Of a DNA stretch of 64,000 bases, positions 1 to 12,599 are shown piece after piece (position 1 is the first letter of the stretch; every line of letters starts with the position of its first letter). Under the pieces are notes generated by a model. That model was not told the origin of the DNA, made no database searches, and saw only the letters and a list, made by a program, of their open reading frames with translations. The translations under genes and the position numbers were made by a program. The stretch covers positions 703,240-767,239 of the forward strand of contig MNCI01036463.1 of the NCBI GenBank assembly GCA_015680685.1, written 5' to 3'. The DNA is from Gnetum montanum (lineage: Eukaryota; Streptophyta; Gnetopsida; Gnetales; Gnetaceae).

Positions 1-831
1 ATTCTACATTATACGAGACACGAGCTACAATCACATGAACAGTGAGATGAGATGGAACTATAGAAGGGATTGCAGAGATTGGGACATGAGGTAACTAACC
101 TAGGGCACAGTGAATCCTGCATGTAAAGCATGATTAATGTGTCATTAACCCATCATTCCAAGATTAGGACCAAGTCCATTCCTCTAATCAGTGACACCGC
201 ATTGTTTCATCCCATGATGAGCGATGATGAGAGTACCATAACAACAAGGCATACGATCACTTGGCATTTTATTCAAGGGAGGAGTGATTATTTTTTGTGG
301 CACTTCCTTTGTTTTTTGTTTTTTATTTTGATTGTTGAATCCAAAGAAGCTGCCAACATTCAGGCATGGCCCTTTTGATTACTCTTACTCCCATTTTTCG
401 TTAGATCTACAAGGATCTTAGTACAACCACGTTGCATGATAACTTCCACAAACATCATCAAAGAGAATCCTCAAGTCCCCTTGATGCCACACCCTAATTC
501 CCTCTTGGTCCATCCTTCTTCATTCTGGGTACAATGGACACAAAATTAATTTTAAGTTTCAAGAATGTTAAGAATATCAATGTACCCTCGAATAGAACCT
601 CTTATTTGTAGAATGGATGAGTGGGTATAATGGGCCCACTGTCCACATAATTGATCGCTCGAGACTCGATAACATAGAACACACCTCAAACAACAATCCA
701 CATGAGTGTTTTATTTGTAGAAGAGATTACTTATAAAAATGTAAAAGGACAAAAAGAAAAAATAAGAAATTGGAAAACAAAAAGTTGTAAAATTGAAGAA
801 AATAAAAAGTGGTTATTGATCTTGCTTGTTA
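1..831 (-). mobile_element. Element A, internal non-coding segment downstream of gag
   Basis: The sequence aligns base for base with 24390-25289 in element B and 42130-43027 in element C, for example in the blocks around the T-rich tract at 291-325. It is therefore the region between the gag stop and ORF2 of the A/B/C family, read on the minus strand. No conserved reading frame was seen in it. Element A lacks a block of about 70 bases that B and C carry around 24750-24820. Its ORF2 and 3' LTR would lie to the left, outside the window. Confidence 0.75.
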
Positions 832-2817
832 CTAGAATGGGGGATATCCCCCATAACTAAATAATTGAGGATGGCACGAATTAATAAATGAAAGATGAGG
901 ATCCTTGCATGTTGGAAACATTGAAACTGGATCATACCTAACCCATTGGGTTTCACACACTTTATTATAGTAAGCATAGTGGGGCAAGTTATGAGATGTG
1001 GTTCTTGGGTAAAGAGTTGACCCACTATGATGTTTGTGACCGTAATATGGTATGCAAGGATCAGGATGTTGCCTTCCATGCCTGTGTTCATTGGGTCGTA
1101 TGGTGGTTGGAGTATTAATTGGTGGCCCTGTTGAAGTAACATGAGGCATTGGGTTCGAAGATAAGGGTGCACCATAGGGTTGGACTTGTGTGGAGTTGGA
1201 GGATGCAGTGGCCTTGGAATTGTGTTGTCCCTTCCTAGGGTCATTTCTAAAGAAGGGATACCTTAGATGTTGCTAAGGTATCTCACTGCTATTGGCAATA
1301 GTAGCACAAGTAATGTTCAGAGGTTATTGCTATGGTGCAGACACCTTAGGAACAGTTGGTGGCGATGTAGAAGGAGGAAAAGGATAAGAATGTTGAAAAT
1401 TAGGAGAAGTGTAAGGTGCACAAGGTGGTGGTTGTGTTGAGGACATGGGCTAATAGTATTAAGAAGAATGATAATGTGGTGAGATAGAGTATGTTGTCCC
1501 AATTGGAGAAATAGGGTATTGGACTAGATTAGCATTTGGATTCAGATGATAAGAAGGGTGTCTCCAATTTAGGGGTGGCTTCCCCCATGACTGGGATTGT
1601 TGCCACTGTGATCGAACATAGTATCTTTGTATGAACTTGGGATGTAACGTGCTTCCCCAATGCTCATATAGATGTAATAAGATTGGGCATTGGTCCTTGG
1701 GATGATCGTATAGGAAAATATTGCATTCACACGTATTATTGGCAGTTGAACTCTTGTGTTCTTCATCCCTTCTTCTTGATTGTCTAGTGATACTATGTCC
1801 TACTTCTCGAGTTGTTAAAACTCTATCTCCAATGATGTCGATATATTCTCCACACTTTTTATGCATCCATTCCAACATCTTATTGATCTTTTCCTTAACT
1901 TCCTCTAATGATTGTTATACTGGAAAAGATGGTTCTTCCTCCTTGTGATAATTTGATTTCTCCTTTTTGTGATTATGGACCTTTGTTAAGTTGAGATTCT
2001 ATTCCTGTTGATGTTTTTCAACACTCTCCCATCTAGCCATTTCTCCTTCTTCTTTTGCTACCCACTTAATAAGCTATTGGACTTGATGGGTTCGTAATTT
2101 GTATAGTTGACCTTGGGCATACATCCCTAGGGTTTCTTTTGTTGCATCACGAAGCCCATCAATGATATGGTACATTAGCCTTTCCTTAGAGAACTCATGG
2201 CCTAGACAGTTGTTTAACAGTGCATAATACCTTTCTAAGGCCATGTCCAAGGGTTCATGTTGTGCTTGTTTCCACTCTTGGATTTTTTTCCTCAAGGTTG
2301 ACACTCTTGCATAGGTTTGATATCTTTTGTTAAAGAGTTCTACCATTGTTGGCCAACGTCGTATTGAATTTGGTTTTAACGATCTATACCATACTTTTTC
2401 TTGGCCAATGAGTGTCACAGGGAAGAGCTTGAGTTTTTTCCAACTGTTATTAATGTTGTTCCATGCACAGGCATCATAGAAGGCTTGTAAATGTTGATGC
2501 GGATCTAAGTCATAGCCTCCTGAGAAATTAGGGAAGTTGTTTAAATCGAGCCTGGGTAGACAACTCTCTTTACGATGCCTATAGGAGATTCGAACAGCCT
2601 CTTGTATTTGTGTTAGGCTTATAGTGGCCAGTGGGGGTTCATCATCATTGGGTAAGTTATGCTTTCGTGTGTTGGGATGACATTGCTTTCATTTATGTTT
2701 ATAAGAAATCCCCACCTCGGGTTTCGTACTTCAATCTTCATCGTCATATAGTTCGTTGGTTCTCCAATGAACTTCCTCACTAGATGTGGCATTATTATAG
2801 TCTTGTAGGAGAGGCAT
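832..2817 (-). pseudogene. gag: Element A ORF1: decayed Ty3-type Gag polyprotein
   Basis: This encodes the capsid/nucleocapsid protein that would package element RNA. The start (MPLLQDYNNATSSEEVHWRT) lies 142 bp inside the LTR edge, and an equivalent start exists in element B. About 660 codons run to a stop at 832-834. Residues roughly 115-250 form a retrotransposon Gag domain with the hallmark W-Y-R and L-N-N-C...H-E-F patterns (2074-2560). A degenerate zinc knuckle follows (CNIFLYDHPKDQC, near 1710); the copy in C keeps CX2CX3HX4C. The C-terminal third is rich in Pro, Thr, His and Tyr. The frame holds several in-frame stops, mostly TAG/TGA at positions where B or C has a sense codon, and no pol domain follows. 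The family resembles Athila/Tat-like Gag in layout, but I cannot assign a named lineage. Confidence 0.8.
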
Positions 2818-2941
2818 GGTTGTGGAATTGTGTGAATTTATATGTGACTTTTGATAATTATTTCTTCTTCCTAAGAGATATATCGTTAATTCCTATATAG
2901 CGACCTTGTATGATATAACTAATCTAGATAGCTAGCACCGT

Positions 2942-2958
2942 CCCCAGCAATGGTGCCA
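2942..2958 (-). promoter_or_regulatory. Primer binding site of element A
   Basis: On the minus strand, just inside the LTR, the sequence reads TTGGCACCATTGCTGGGG. It is close to the TGGCGCCGTTGCCGGGGA site, complementary to the 3' end of tRNA-Asp, used by Athila-type Ty3 elements (recalled from the family). It fixes the element's orientation and the LTR boundary. Confidence 0.65.
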
Positions 2959-2959
2959 A

Positions 2960-3742
2960 TCATGAGTGGTGAGGTACCCATACACTCAACCATATGAATA
3001 TAAGCATTTCATGCATGATCTGGTCGAACTCCACAGACAAACTAGTTGTGGTATCTAGACATTTATCCTTAGGTCATAGTTCGCTATCTTCCCATCTGGA
3101 CTAGTGTTAACTTTGTCACATATGGGTTAGTCTAGACTGAGGTGTATGATGTGTTTCTATGCTAATGCTACTCCTGAAGACAATGGAAGATAATATTAAC
3201 TAAGCTAAGAAAGAGAGGGTGAGAGAGAATCTAAGTTAGCCTAAGTGCGATGAGCATCTGTTTCTCAATCATCAGTACACATCTTGGACTTCGTGCACAA
3301 CTACCACTAGGATTACCAAACACAGATCCTAGGTACGCTATTAGGTTACCAAGTAGTCACACTTAAATGCTCATGATCAAGTTGTACTCATTCCATGTTT
3401 AACAGGAGTTTAGGATGAAGAGATATTAACTAAGAAAGTAGTAAATAACAATTAAGTAAATAATTAAACTAAGTGAATGTTGCAATGATGAAGGAATCTT
3501 GATCTTTATTTCCGATCATGTGCATGTCCAAGTACGTCACACTCGAATAAAGGTGTTGTACAATTACAATCACCACACTACGGGCATACACTGGGAGAGA
3601 AGGGTTGAGAGAAAAACGAAAACTAAAACTAATTCTAAACTTCTCCTCCTAAAGAGAGCTATCTACCTCTTATTTATAGATGAGGAGACAAGCTGCGATA
3701 TCACATACGTGATATCATGGTTGACTAAATGGCGACTCATCA
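2960..3742 (-). mobile_element. Element A 5' LTR (about 783 bp)
   Basis: It aligns along its length with the paired LTRs of element B. Family ends are TGATGAGT and ACTCATCA; here the outermost TGA has become TCA. The minus strand carries a TATA box (TATAAATAAGAGG, near 3665-3680) and palindromic GATATC motifs just upstream of it (3697-3720). An AATAAAGAT element lies in the presumed R region (near 3500). It abuts a different, older LTR-like sequence at 3743, so element A probably inserted into that repeat. Confidence 0.8.
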
Positions 3743-4500
3743 AATACATAAGTAGATTGTTGTAGTTTGTTTTCTTGATTTTACATGTAACAATATAGTG
3801 TATGCCTGTAGTGTGATGTTAAGCAATTGCATGGAATCTTTGTTTTAGTGAACTGTTCTTGGAAATAGTATATGGCTGCAAATAAAGAACAAATTTTTTT
3901 TCCATCATTAAAGCATTTTGCGTAGTTTACTTTACTTTACTTTTACTTAGTTCATGCTTCTTACTTAGTTTAATTATTACCTTTTAATATGTTTACTTTG
4001 ATTAAGTCATTTACTATTTCTAAGTACGTTACTTTTTCATTGTTCATTAGTATGGTAGTATAAGTATGCCTAGTTTCGAATATATAAGCGTAATCATTTA
4101 GTAATCCTAGTAGTGTTATTAGTTGGTTCGTCTAGTAGCATAACACTTGGTAATCTCAGTGATAGTTGCATACACCCAAGACATGAATGGTAAACCAAGA
4201 ATGGACACTTATTTCCTATAGGTTAGAATAGTTTCTTTATTTACATTACACTTAGACTTAGATTCCATTATCCTATTTTCCCAATGTTTAAACTTACCTT
4301 TAATTTAAGCCAACAACATCAATCTATCATATGTATCATTGAGAGTTAAACCATACAACTTACACTTCACTAACTCAAAGTGAGAAGATAGTGATCACAA
4401 ACTGAACCTCAACTACTAGTGAATCTATATTGGCCATATACAAATTACAATCAAGTTGCATGTGTACACTCATGACTTGTATGATGGAGTATTGGAATAC
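3743..4500 (+). mobile_element. Old LTR remnant related to the A/B/C family
   Basis: Segments follow the same order as the plus-oriented LTR at 51181-52145: a TTGTAGTTTGTTT block, a GTGTGATG block, an ATAAAGA block, a CTTGGTAATC block, and a terminal block ending in TAACTATCTAG-like sequence. Similarity is patchy, so this is either a very old relative or a sister family. Boundaries are approximate. Confidence 0.45.
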
Positions 4501-4517
4501 CCAACCTCTCATTAGCA

Positions 4518-4800
4518 ATGAATGAAAAAATGAAGCACTTGGAAGCCCTAGTGGAGGGCTTCATTGCTCAAATGAACCTCCTCCCTAGCCTTTTAGAGAA
4601 TTAGCATAGAGAAGTTGTTGAAAAAATCAATACCCTAGAAGTAAAATTTGCCTCTTTAGAAATGAAAGAAAATAAAAATAAAAAGATTGATGAATGACTA
4701 GCAAATTTATTATGGTAATTTAAAGACATTAAAATAAGAAGAGGAAAAATGTGAAAAAGTATTAAGCTTACACCTGATCTGTGTACTTGAAAGGGAGGAT
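4518..4800 (+). pseudogene. Possible Gag N-terminal remnant
   Basis: An ATG at 4518 opens a frame starting MNEKMKHLEALVEGFIAQ, which continues past several stops as a Lys/Glu-rich, heptad-like stretch to about 4800. Its position just downstream of the old LTR at 3743-4500 and its coiled-coil character fit the start of a retrotransposon gag. No conserved Gag domain is recognisable further on, so the assignment rests mainly on position. Confidence 0.3.
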
Positions 4801-4899
4801 GAAGACTTGGTGGAAGAAATTTAAAGCTACTTGAGTAAAAAATGCTTGTAAAGATGCTCAATGAAAAATTCCTAGGATAAAACAATTTATGATTGATGC

Positions 4900-6700
4900 T
4901 TATAGAATAAGTTGGAAGGGGTGATCAACCTCTTCATATCATTATTAGATTTAAAGATGCTCAATCATGGGAGAAAATTTGGAATAATCAACACAATCTA
5001 AAAAAAGAAAAAAATTTAGCTTAATGACAACCTTACATGCAAAAAGTATGTAAAAAAAACTAAAGAATTATAATACCCCTATTAATTATCTTATAAATAA
5101 CTAATAGAAATATTACAAAACCCCAAGGATCTAAATTTAACCTTGATTTAGTAATTCAAAAAGATACCATAAAATATATAAAAATTATTAATTAGAAGCA
5201 TAAATATAGTAGACCAATAAAATGTAGCAAAATTTCATATTACTTGCATACATAATTAAATAAAAATTTATTTTTTAAAAATAAAGATTTGTGCAACCAC
5301 ATAAATGTAGATATCAAAATCAAAAACTTTCACTAGTAGAATTATAAAATAGTAGGTAAAGTAATGATTTCAATAACACTTGTTTCAAATTAATTGAACA
5401 TCTAAAAATAAAGATATTCATGTTTGAAATTTACCCAATTAAATAATAAAATTAATAATAATAATTAAATAAAATATTAGTATTTAATAAATAATATTAG
5501 TATTTCCCAAACCAAAGTGAAAGATGATCCTTACCATGTTATGATCCAAATGGCATAAATGGTAATTTGGTATCTATCATACTTTATTATTTATTCACAA
5601 AAAATAGGTACATGGCTCAAGTATCTAAAGAGTATATAAGGTTTTTATTTTACAAAAATAAAAAATATACAAAAATTATTTTTAAGTTTAGAGGGTCCAT
5701 CTTGAACAAAATTGATCCACCTTTCAGCCCATGTCCCTCTTTCAATGTTTCACTAGCTACTTTGGGCTCTTGGTAGTAAAACCAAGGACTCAAGATCCCT
5801 CAAATAAGAAAGGTTGTTTTATTTCCCTCTTCATGGAGCATAAAGGTTCTAGGCTAAAATTCCTAGAATATAGGTTAAATAAAGGTTTCCAATTAAATAT
5901 TTAAAAATGTTTCAAAGTCCATAGTACTACAAATTTTCCATAAATCCAAATAAAATTAAAAAATCTAAAGAATATATTTTTTATCTAAGAATAAGGCTAG
6001 ATTTTGGTTATCCTCACTTTCAAAGGAATATACTGATAGGTCTTGGAATAACCTCACTACTATCATTGGTTATCTTTTTAATTATTTAATATTCAAGATG
6101 CCACAAATTTGTCCAACAAAAAATCAAAAAGTACATATTTCATTCAGGCATCCTTAAAGGCTTACTCTTGGTTTTCCTCACTACCAAAGAAACACAGCAA
6201 CATGGTCAAGTCTTGGCATCAGCCTCACTACTAATATTAACAACAACCAAGGCACACATATCATTACAAGGACAAGTCTTGACTATGCCTCATCGTACAC
6301 CACTAGACTTAACCTCTTAGTGCCATGGTCTTAGCTAGTTTCCCTACCTTATACAAACTTACAAATCAAAATCCAAAGTAAGAAATCTATCTAGACCCTT
6401 GTTCCCATGGGTTGATTCCCACTAAGAAACATGCCACTATTGCATGCACATGGGGGCATCTAAAACATTCACAACTCCCACTAGCAACTGAACAAATATA
6501 ATCATACAAATATTTTTATTTCATTCCAAAAATATAAAAGATTTACAAAACAGCAAAAAATTAATAATAAGAAAAATCTCATAAAATTCTTGCAAAAATA
6601 TGTTTATATTAATAGCTAGTCCAAAATAATCACAAAATATCTAAGAAGCAAGTTGGGAAAAATTTCCACAATTCCAAAAATTCACCAAAAATAAAAAAAT
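4900..6700. other. AT-rich gene-free stretch
   Basis: Low-complexity A/T sequence with no supported gene. The part at 6000-6400 has repeated CCTCACTA-type phrases that look like LTR U5 or leader sequence of an unidentified element. I found no matching partner copy in the window. Confidence 0.5.
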
Positions 6701-6709
6701 GGTTTTGAA

Positions 6710-8440
6710 AAAAATTAAAATATTAATTTTCATATAAACATAAGCCCAAAATGACAAAAATTTAGCAATCTTAGCATAATAATTAAAATTTTCAAAGAAT
6801 AACAGAAAACTAGAAAGTAGAAAGAAGGAATAGAAAATTCACAGAAATATAAGGCAGCCACATGAAAAAGAAAGTAAAATAAGCTTTCTTACAAAATCTA
6901 CAACAAAATAGAAGAAATGCATAAAAAGGAAAGTAAATGCATAAAAAGGAAAGTAAAATATTCTTTCTTACTTGTGCTGGCATGACTTTCAAAATCTTCG
7001 TAATGTCTTCCTTTTTCACCCAACGTTCAAAATTAATTTTCACTCCAACGTTCAAAATTAATTTTCACTCCAGTTAAACTTGATACATTACACACCTTTT
7101 ACTAGCTGAAATAAGATGTACTGAAGGCCGCAATCCACTTATAAAGGAAAAACTCACATATAGTATGATACTTGGGCTTGGTACATATTTAGAAACAGAA
7201 GAAACAAGTTTAAAATTGGTTAGAAATGAAGAAACATGACTAAAAATGATTTCTATTTGGAATAGAAAACATAAAACACAAATGTATATAGCTTAGGCAA
7301 CAGGAAAATAGAAATTGATGTGATGACATAAATACATGCTATGTTATATATATAACATAGATATTATAGATGATAAATATTTTCACCTTCTATGTGAACG
7401 TGCTTTGAACTTTTCTTTTTAATTTATTTTTTACTTTTCCTTTTTTAAAACAAAATTTTAAACATGTACATTTTTCCCAAGTCTATTTCCTAATTCTTCC
7501 TCACTAATACTCTCAATATTTAAACATGTCTCACTCACATATGAACTCTAAATCAAAATTTGTTTAAACCTATGGCATCCTTGTTAAGTACACTATGCGA
7601 CTATATGCCAAAATCGTATTAGATCATTACTTATCATAGTTTCACAATTTAAATGATAAAAATTTTATGCTATTCTTAGCAAACTAAAAATGTAATATCT
7701 TAAAAACTATAACTCCAATTCTAGTAAACCAAGGATCAAACAAACATTTTTGAATATCTTGGACACATTGGTAAGATCAGATTCTAGGTAAACCATTATT
7801 CTAAGGTATTCCCTTAACAAAATTGATTTATATAATAATTAATTAAAATTAAAAATAAATTCCAAATTCTAGTTTAATGACAAAAAATTAATAAGGGATA
7901 TGGTCTAGGTAGTATTAGGGTCCAAATGTGCTCCATGAACAAAGTATTATATAATCGCATATGTATAGTAAAAAAAATAAAAGATGCATAAGTAGATGTG
8001 CATAATAAAGCATAAATGTACATAACTGAATCTACATACGAAAGATTGAATACATAATTGAATATGCATAAAGAATAAAATATGCATAGACAAATACTTG
8101 TAAAGGCATGATAACTGATAGAAAGAAAAAATCCTAAGGGTAATTAGATTTGAACATATAATCATAAAATATATAGTAGATCTATTACTGAGCTCCAATG
8201 GTAGTAAAACAAATGACACAAAACTTTAAAAAACATACTCTAGCAAGCATATTGTATTCTCTTATGTAACAAACTAACAAGAATAACAATAATAATAGTA
8301 ATGATAGTAATAAAATCCTATGATTTAATAAAGAAAATTAGAGCTAATCTATTAAAATGTATCTGACAACATTAAAAAAATTAATCACATGCATTAAATT
8401 AAACAACTAAACTTATGCAAAATTTTAGGTTGTGACAAAA
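6710..8440 (-). repeat. Direct repeat copy 1, probable LTR-type sequence
   Basis: This stretch aligns with 9143-9938 continued at 14653-15440, interrupted there by element E. On the minus strand it begins TGTCACAACC, a start often seen in Ty3 LTRs, and holds a TATA-like box (TTATAAGTGG, near 7135). These points suggest a minus-oriented LTR about 1.7 kb long. It contains two perfect short tandem duplications: 20 bp at 6917-6956 and 25 bp at 7021-7070. A 22-bp perfect palindrome lies at 7339-7360. Confidence 0.55.
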
Positions 8441-8559
8441 ATGAAAAAAAACTAAAGAAAGTGCAAGAATAAGGTAAGACTCCATATTTAAGCACTAAGT
8501 ATATTTATGTTATTAAAGACAATCATAGATAGAAAATTCAACCTCTATGTTGTGGATTT

Positions 8560-9065
8560 TTGAATATTGATGGCTCTTTTGCAAATAAAATTGTTAGTAT
8601 GTATAATATAGCTTTCTTTGATAAATTTGATATTTTTAGCATTTTTGAGACTTTGGAAGGATAATATTCTCTAAATCTTATATGCCCAAGTATTGTTAGT
8701 TTCTCTTTTCCATATAATAATAAAGTAGAATAAGAATGATATTCTAAGGGTTTGGTTATTTTAATTCACAACACTTTATAGTAACAATTAACCATAAAAA
8801 AAGTAGATGAACATAAGCAATATGTTTAGGTCAAAGTGGCTAAATAGAAGATATCTATCTTTTTAGTGTTTTTCTACTTTGCTCCATAGGAAGCTACCTA
8901 CTACAATAAAGTGAATCTACTATGAGTTTATCCTTTTCGATCCCTTAGTATGAACAATGCTACATTTTCTCAATTGGGAAAAGTTTATGTCTATGATGAT
9001 TTTAATGCTTGGATTCGTTCTAAACACAAGTTAGCTTTTGGAATCATTAAGGCCTTTTGGAACTA
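8560..9065 (+). pseudogene. LINE endonuclease (APE/EEP domain) remnant, RTE-like
   Basis: This would be the target-nicking endonuclease of a non-LTR retrotransposon. One frame, broken by several stops, shows the ordered blocks of the endonuclease/exonuclease/phosphatase fold as used by RTE-type LINEs: DKFDIFSIFETLEG, then KGLVILIHNTL, then VDEHKQYV, then FYFAPQEATYYNKV (Q replaced by a stop), then ATFSQLGKVYVYDDFNA. The last block matches the GDFNAR catalytic motif, with Gly-Asp altered to Asp-Asp. No reverse transcriptase follows directly, because the next sequence is the repeat at 9143. A C-terminal piece of what may be the same LINE resumes at 15450. Confidence 0.65.
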
Positions 9066-9142
9066 GAAAAAAATATTAAATGGAAGAGAAATTCTCAAAA
9101 TTCATAGGTCAATCATAGAGGTAGATATCTACTTTATATAAA

Positions 9143-9938
9143 AAAATAAAATATTAATTTCCATATAAAAACAAGTTTGAGCTAACAAAATTTAGAAAAA
9201 TCTTAGCATAATAATTAAACTTGTCAAAAAATAATGAAAAATCAAAAAGAAAAAAGAAAATATACAAAATCCATAATAGAATAAGAGAGTGACATAAAAA
9301 GGAAAGTCAAATAAGTTTTCTTACCTATGTTGGAAAAGCTTTCAAAATCTTCTTATTTTCTTTAAGATGTCCAAAATTAGCCTTTTATTTCATCTTAAAC
9401 TTATTTTTCAAAAACCCTTTGTGAGAAAAAATGAGATGTATTAAAGGCCACAATCTATTTATAAGGGGAAAATCACATTTAACTTGACACTTGGTACATG
9501 TTTAAAAATAGTAAAAATAGGCTCAAAATGGAAGGAACTTGACTGAAACTAAATAACAAAATGGTTTCTACTTAGAAACTTTTAAAAAATCCAACATGCA
9601 GGGAAGTGAGGCAATGTAAAAACAAAGGAAGATGATCGTAATAAAAGATAATATTTATATTTATATGTTATGAACATATAACATGTTATCTTCTTTATAT
9701 TTATTTTCTAATTAGCCTTACATAACATGCACTTCCTTTGAACTTTAAACTTGAATTTTACTTTTACTTATTTATTTATTTAACATTTACATTTTTCATA
9801 TGTTTATTTTCTCTTTTTCCTTTCAACTAATATACTCCATATTCAAACATTGATAACAACCATATATAGACTCCAAATCAAATTCCTTTTGAATCTTGGA
9901 ATTCTTATCAAGTGTTCTACCTAATTGTATATTGAAAT
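9143..9938 (-). repeat. Direct repeat copy 2, left part
   Basis: This aligns with 6710-7610 of copy 1, including the TATA-like region (TTATAAATAG on the minus strand near 9455). It is cut at 9938 by element E and continues at 14653. Confidence 0.6.
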
Positions 9939-10703
9939 TGATGGGGACATCAAATAGGACAATGTAACATCTCTCCAATGATGGGATCTTTCCCTAGAGT
10001 TTTGGCATATTTGGGAGTGTTTTGGGACTATTTTGATGAGTTTAGGAGGTTCTGAGGGCTATGGGGACTTATTTGGAGGTGTTTGGAGGTTCCAAACCTC
10101 AAAAAGATCTTTGTATTTGGTCCTAGCAGGTAAGACATCCCAACTACATTCAAGACATCCTAGTAAAACTTGAGACATCCCACATGATTTTGAGACATCC
10201 TAGCCAAACTTAAGACGTCAAAATTAGAGTCAAGACATCCCATCTATTAATAGCCACTTTCAAGCAAGACATCCCATTCTACTCCGTCATGTCTAAAACA
10301 AACATGAGATAATTTCCTAATGGTCTTTAAAGATTTAAATTTTTGATTTAAAGAGGGAAGATGAAGAGATAGAGGGGAAAGATATAAATAGGCCTCTTAG
10401 GCCTTCATCTTGGTCAAGAGAGTCTAGGAAAAGAGAGGTGAGTTGAGAGAAGAATAGAAAGAGATAGAGTCTTGGCTAGATGCCTTGATCATCATCCATG
10501 TAAGAGTATGTTTTCTTTGATTGAGTATGTGTGTGAGAATTTGATTAAGTCTCTTGTCTATCCTTGGGAATTTGTGCTTCCTTTTAGCTACAATTTTTTA
10601 ATTTGAGCAAGTATAAATCTTTCATTTTATGTTCTTATTTAGATTTTCTATTTTGTGACTTTGAGAGAGCTTGGATTATGGAATCCATGGGAGATCCTAA
10701 TTA
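9939..10703 (+). mobile_element. Element E 5' LTR (about 765 bp)
   Basis: This pairs with 13868-14652. It contains a tandem array of AAGACATCC-like units (10131-10285) and a TATA box (TATAAATA, 10383-10390), followed by a G/A-rich leader. The 3' boundary is set by a primer site a few bases downstream. The proposed target duplication is GAAAT (9934-9938) against AAAAT (14653-14657), with one mismatch. It sits exactly where copy 2 of the host repeat is interrupted. Confidence 0.75.
10131..10285 (+). repeat. U3 tandem array of AAGACATCC units in element E LTR
   Basis: Six to seven units of about 20-30 bp share the core (A/G)AGACATCC(C/T)A. The same array, more decayed, is in the 3' LTR at 14082-14200. 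Short tandem repeats upstream of a TATA box are typical of LTR enhancers; their function here is inferred. Confidence 0.65.
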
Positions 10704-10705
10704 GA

Positions 10706-10717
10706 TTGGTATCATAG
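10706..10717 (+). promoter_or_regulatory. Primer binding site of element E
   Basis: TTGGTATCATAG matches the initiator tRNA-Met complement (TGGTATCAGAGC) except near its end. It lies three bases after the 5' LTR, which defines element E as plus-oriented. Confidence 0.65.
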
Positions 10718-11036
10718 TGGCCTGGAATTGAAGACAATTGCATTCAAGAATCACTTTTAATTCTCCATCTTGGATGAATTCTCTTTTGCTACTTGTTCTA
10801 CTTATCCTAGGATTTGAAAATTTTCTCTTAATCACTAAGTTTGTCATATCTTTCAAGAATTGGAAGATAATTATGGAATTGGATATCCATTGGCTCATGC
10901 TAGTGATGGTTTGAAGATCTTGCACTCATTTCTCTTAAGATATAAGTATTCTTGATTTGATTCCTTCAGAAATCTTAAATATTTCACTTTTCCCTATAGA
11001 ATTATGTGAAAAATTTCTTTTAGATCATTTCCCATT

Positions 11037-12540
11037 ATGCCTCCAAAGAAGAAGACAATTCAAGCTTTATCACGAGATATGGATGACATGAGAAATGCTC
11101 TCAAGCTCATTGCTAAGAAAATTAAAATGCTAGGAGAGAACAAAGGATATGATACTTCATCAAAAACATCTAAGCAAGGGAACAATTCATGTCATTCTTT
11201 ACCAATACATTCTTCAAAACATTCCTTAATGCCATCCTTTGAAGATGATATTTCTTTTAAAGATAAAGACTTTGAAGAAGGTGAACCTCAAGATAATGTT
11301 TTTCTTCATGATCCTATAGCTGAAAATAAGTCTAAAAGTTTCATGTTTCCTAAGAAAGGGAAAAATGAACTTCCTTCTAATCCTTAAAGGAAGTAAGGTG
11401 AAGAAATTGAAGTCACACCTTCAAAAGCTTTTAGATATGCTTCAAGGATGCCTCATGTTCAAGTCAAATCCTTCAATGGCATGGAAGAAACTAAAATTTT
11501 CCTCTCCTGGCTGAAAATGATTAACAAGTACTTTGAACTTGAAGATGTGGAAAATCATCAAAAGGTGTTATGCTAAAACCAAATTTGAAGGCATAGAACT
11601 TGTAAGGTAGGATAACGAAAGCCATTCTTACAAGGTGGAAGATGATACTCCTATCAAGGATTGGTCTTTAATGCAATTCATGCTCAAGCAAAAATTTGAG
11701 AAGACTCATTATAGACAAGAGGCCATTCAAAAATTGAAGTACCTAATGCAAGGTGATTAGAGTGTGAAGGACTAATACATGGATTATTATAATTATTTCT
11801 ACCTTGCAAAATTTCATTGGGATGATTATGACCAAGCATCCAATTTTCAAGGAGGATTAAAAAGGTAGTATCAACAAGAGCTAACCTTCTATGAGCCCCA
11901 AACATTGGATGAGGCTTTTGGATTAGCTCTTAAGATTGAAAATAAACTTCAAGGCTACACTAAATGTCCTAAATATTCTAAGGGAAAAAATGCCAAAACT
12001 TTTGAAAGTGAGAAAGAAGGTAAGTAAAATGGAAATGCCAAGGAAGACACCAATGAGAAGCAAGAGAAGTTCAAGTAGGGCCAAAATTCCAAGAAATGGA
12101 AAGGTCAAGGGAATGGCTATGCATCCAATCCTCAATGCTTCAATTATGATGAAAATAGATACAAACAATGGGAGTCTAATAAGTCAAAGGTTTCCAAGAG
12201 CAAGGAACTCCTAATCTTAGAAAAGTCAGTAGCCTTTAATGAAGGTATACCTCTCATGATTAAAGATGTAATTGAAATTAATTCTTTCATTTTTATGAAA
12301 AATGTGAGTGTTAATCAAGGAAATGATAAAGAAGATGAAAGGTCTAATGAAGTAGAGATCAATGCGAAAAGGAGTTTTGAAGCATTTATTATTGGGTAAG
12401 GGAATGTTCAATACTCCAAGGTTTCAAGGAAGGAAACCAAGGACTTCATCAAAGGGACCAAGAGATCTTCAAAGTCCAAGATGATGTATGCTGCTAATCA
12501 AGAAGAGTTCCTACCTAATAAGTTATGGAGGATGAAGGAT
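11037..12540 (+). pseudogene. gag: Element E Gag-like ORF (decayed)
   Basis: The start MPPKKKTIQALSRDMDDMRN follows the leader about 330 bp after the LTR. The first 116 codons are open. Frameshifts and stops follow, but the Gag core can be followed in pieces: FNGMEETKIFLSWLKMINKY (about 11470-11530), then a tract reading QEAFEKLKxLxQGD...SVKDYYM near 11710-11790, then QELTFYEPQTLDEAFGLALK near 11870-11935. A worn CFNYDENRY stretch near 12140 sits where a zinc knuckle (CX2CX4HX4C) is expected. This layout is usual for chromovirus-type Ty3 Gag. No protease, RT or integrase follows. Confidence 0.6.
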
Positions 12541-12599
12541 CAAAGCTAAATAAGTGATAAAGATCAAGGAATTTCTTCAAGAAGGATCAAGAGCAACAC

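Noticed and set aside
813-1244. 143-codon minus-strand ORF
   Set aside because: It overlaps the gag tail in another frame. The 832-1149 frame is the one that aligns with elements B and C.
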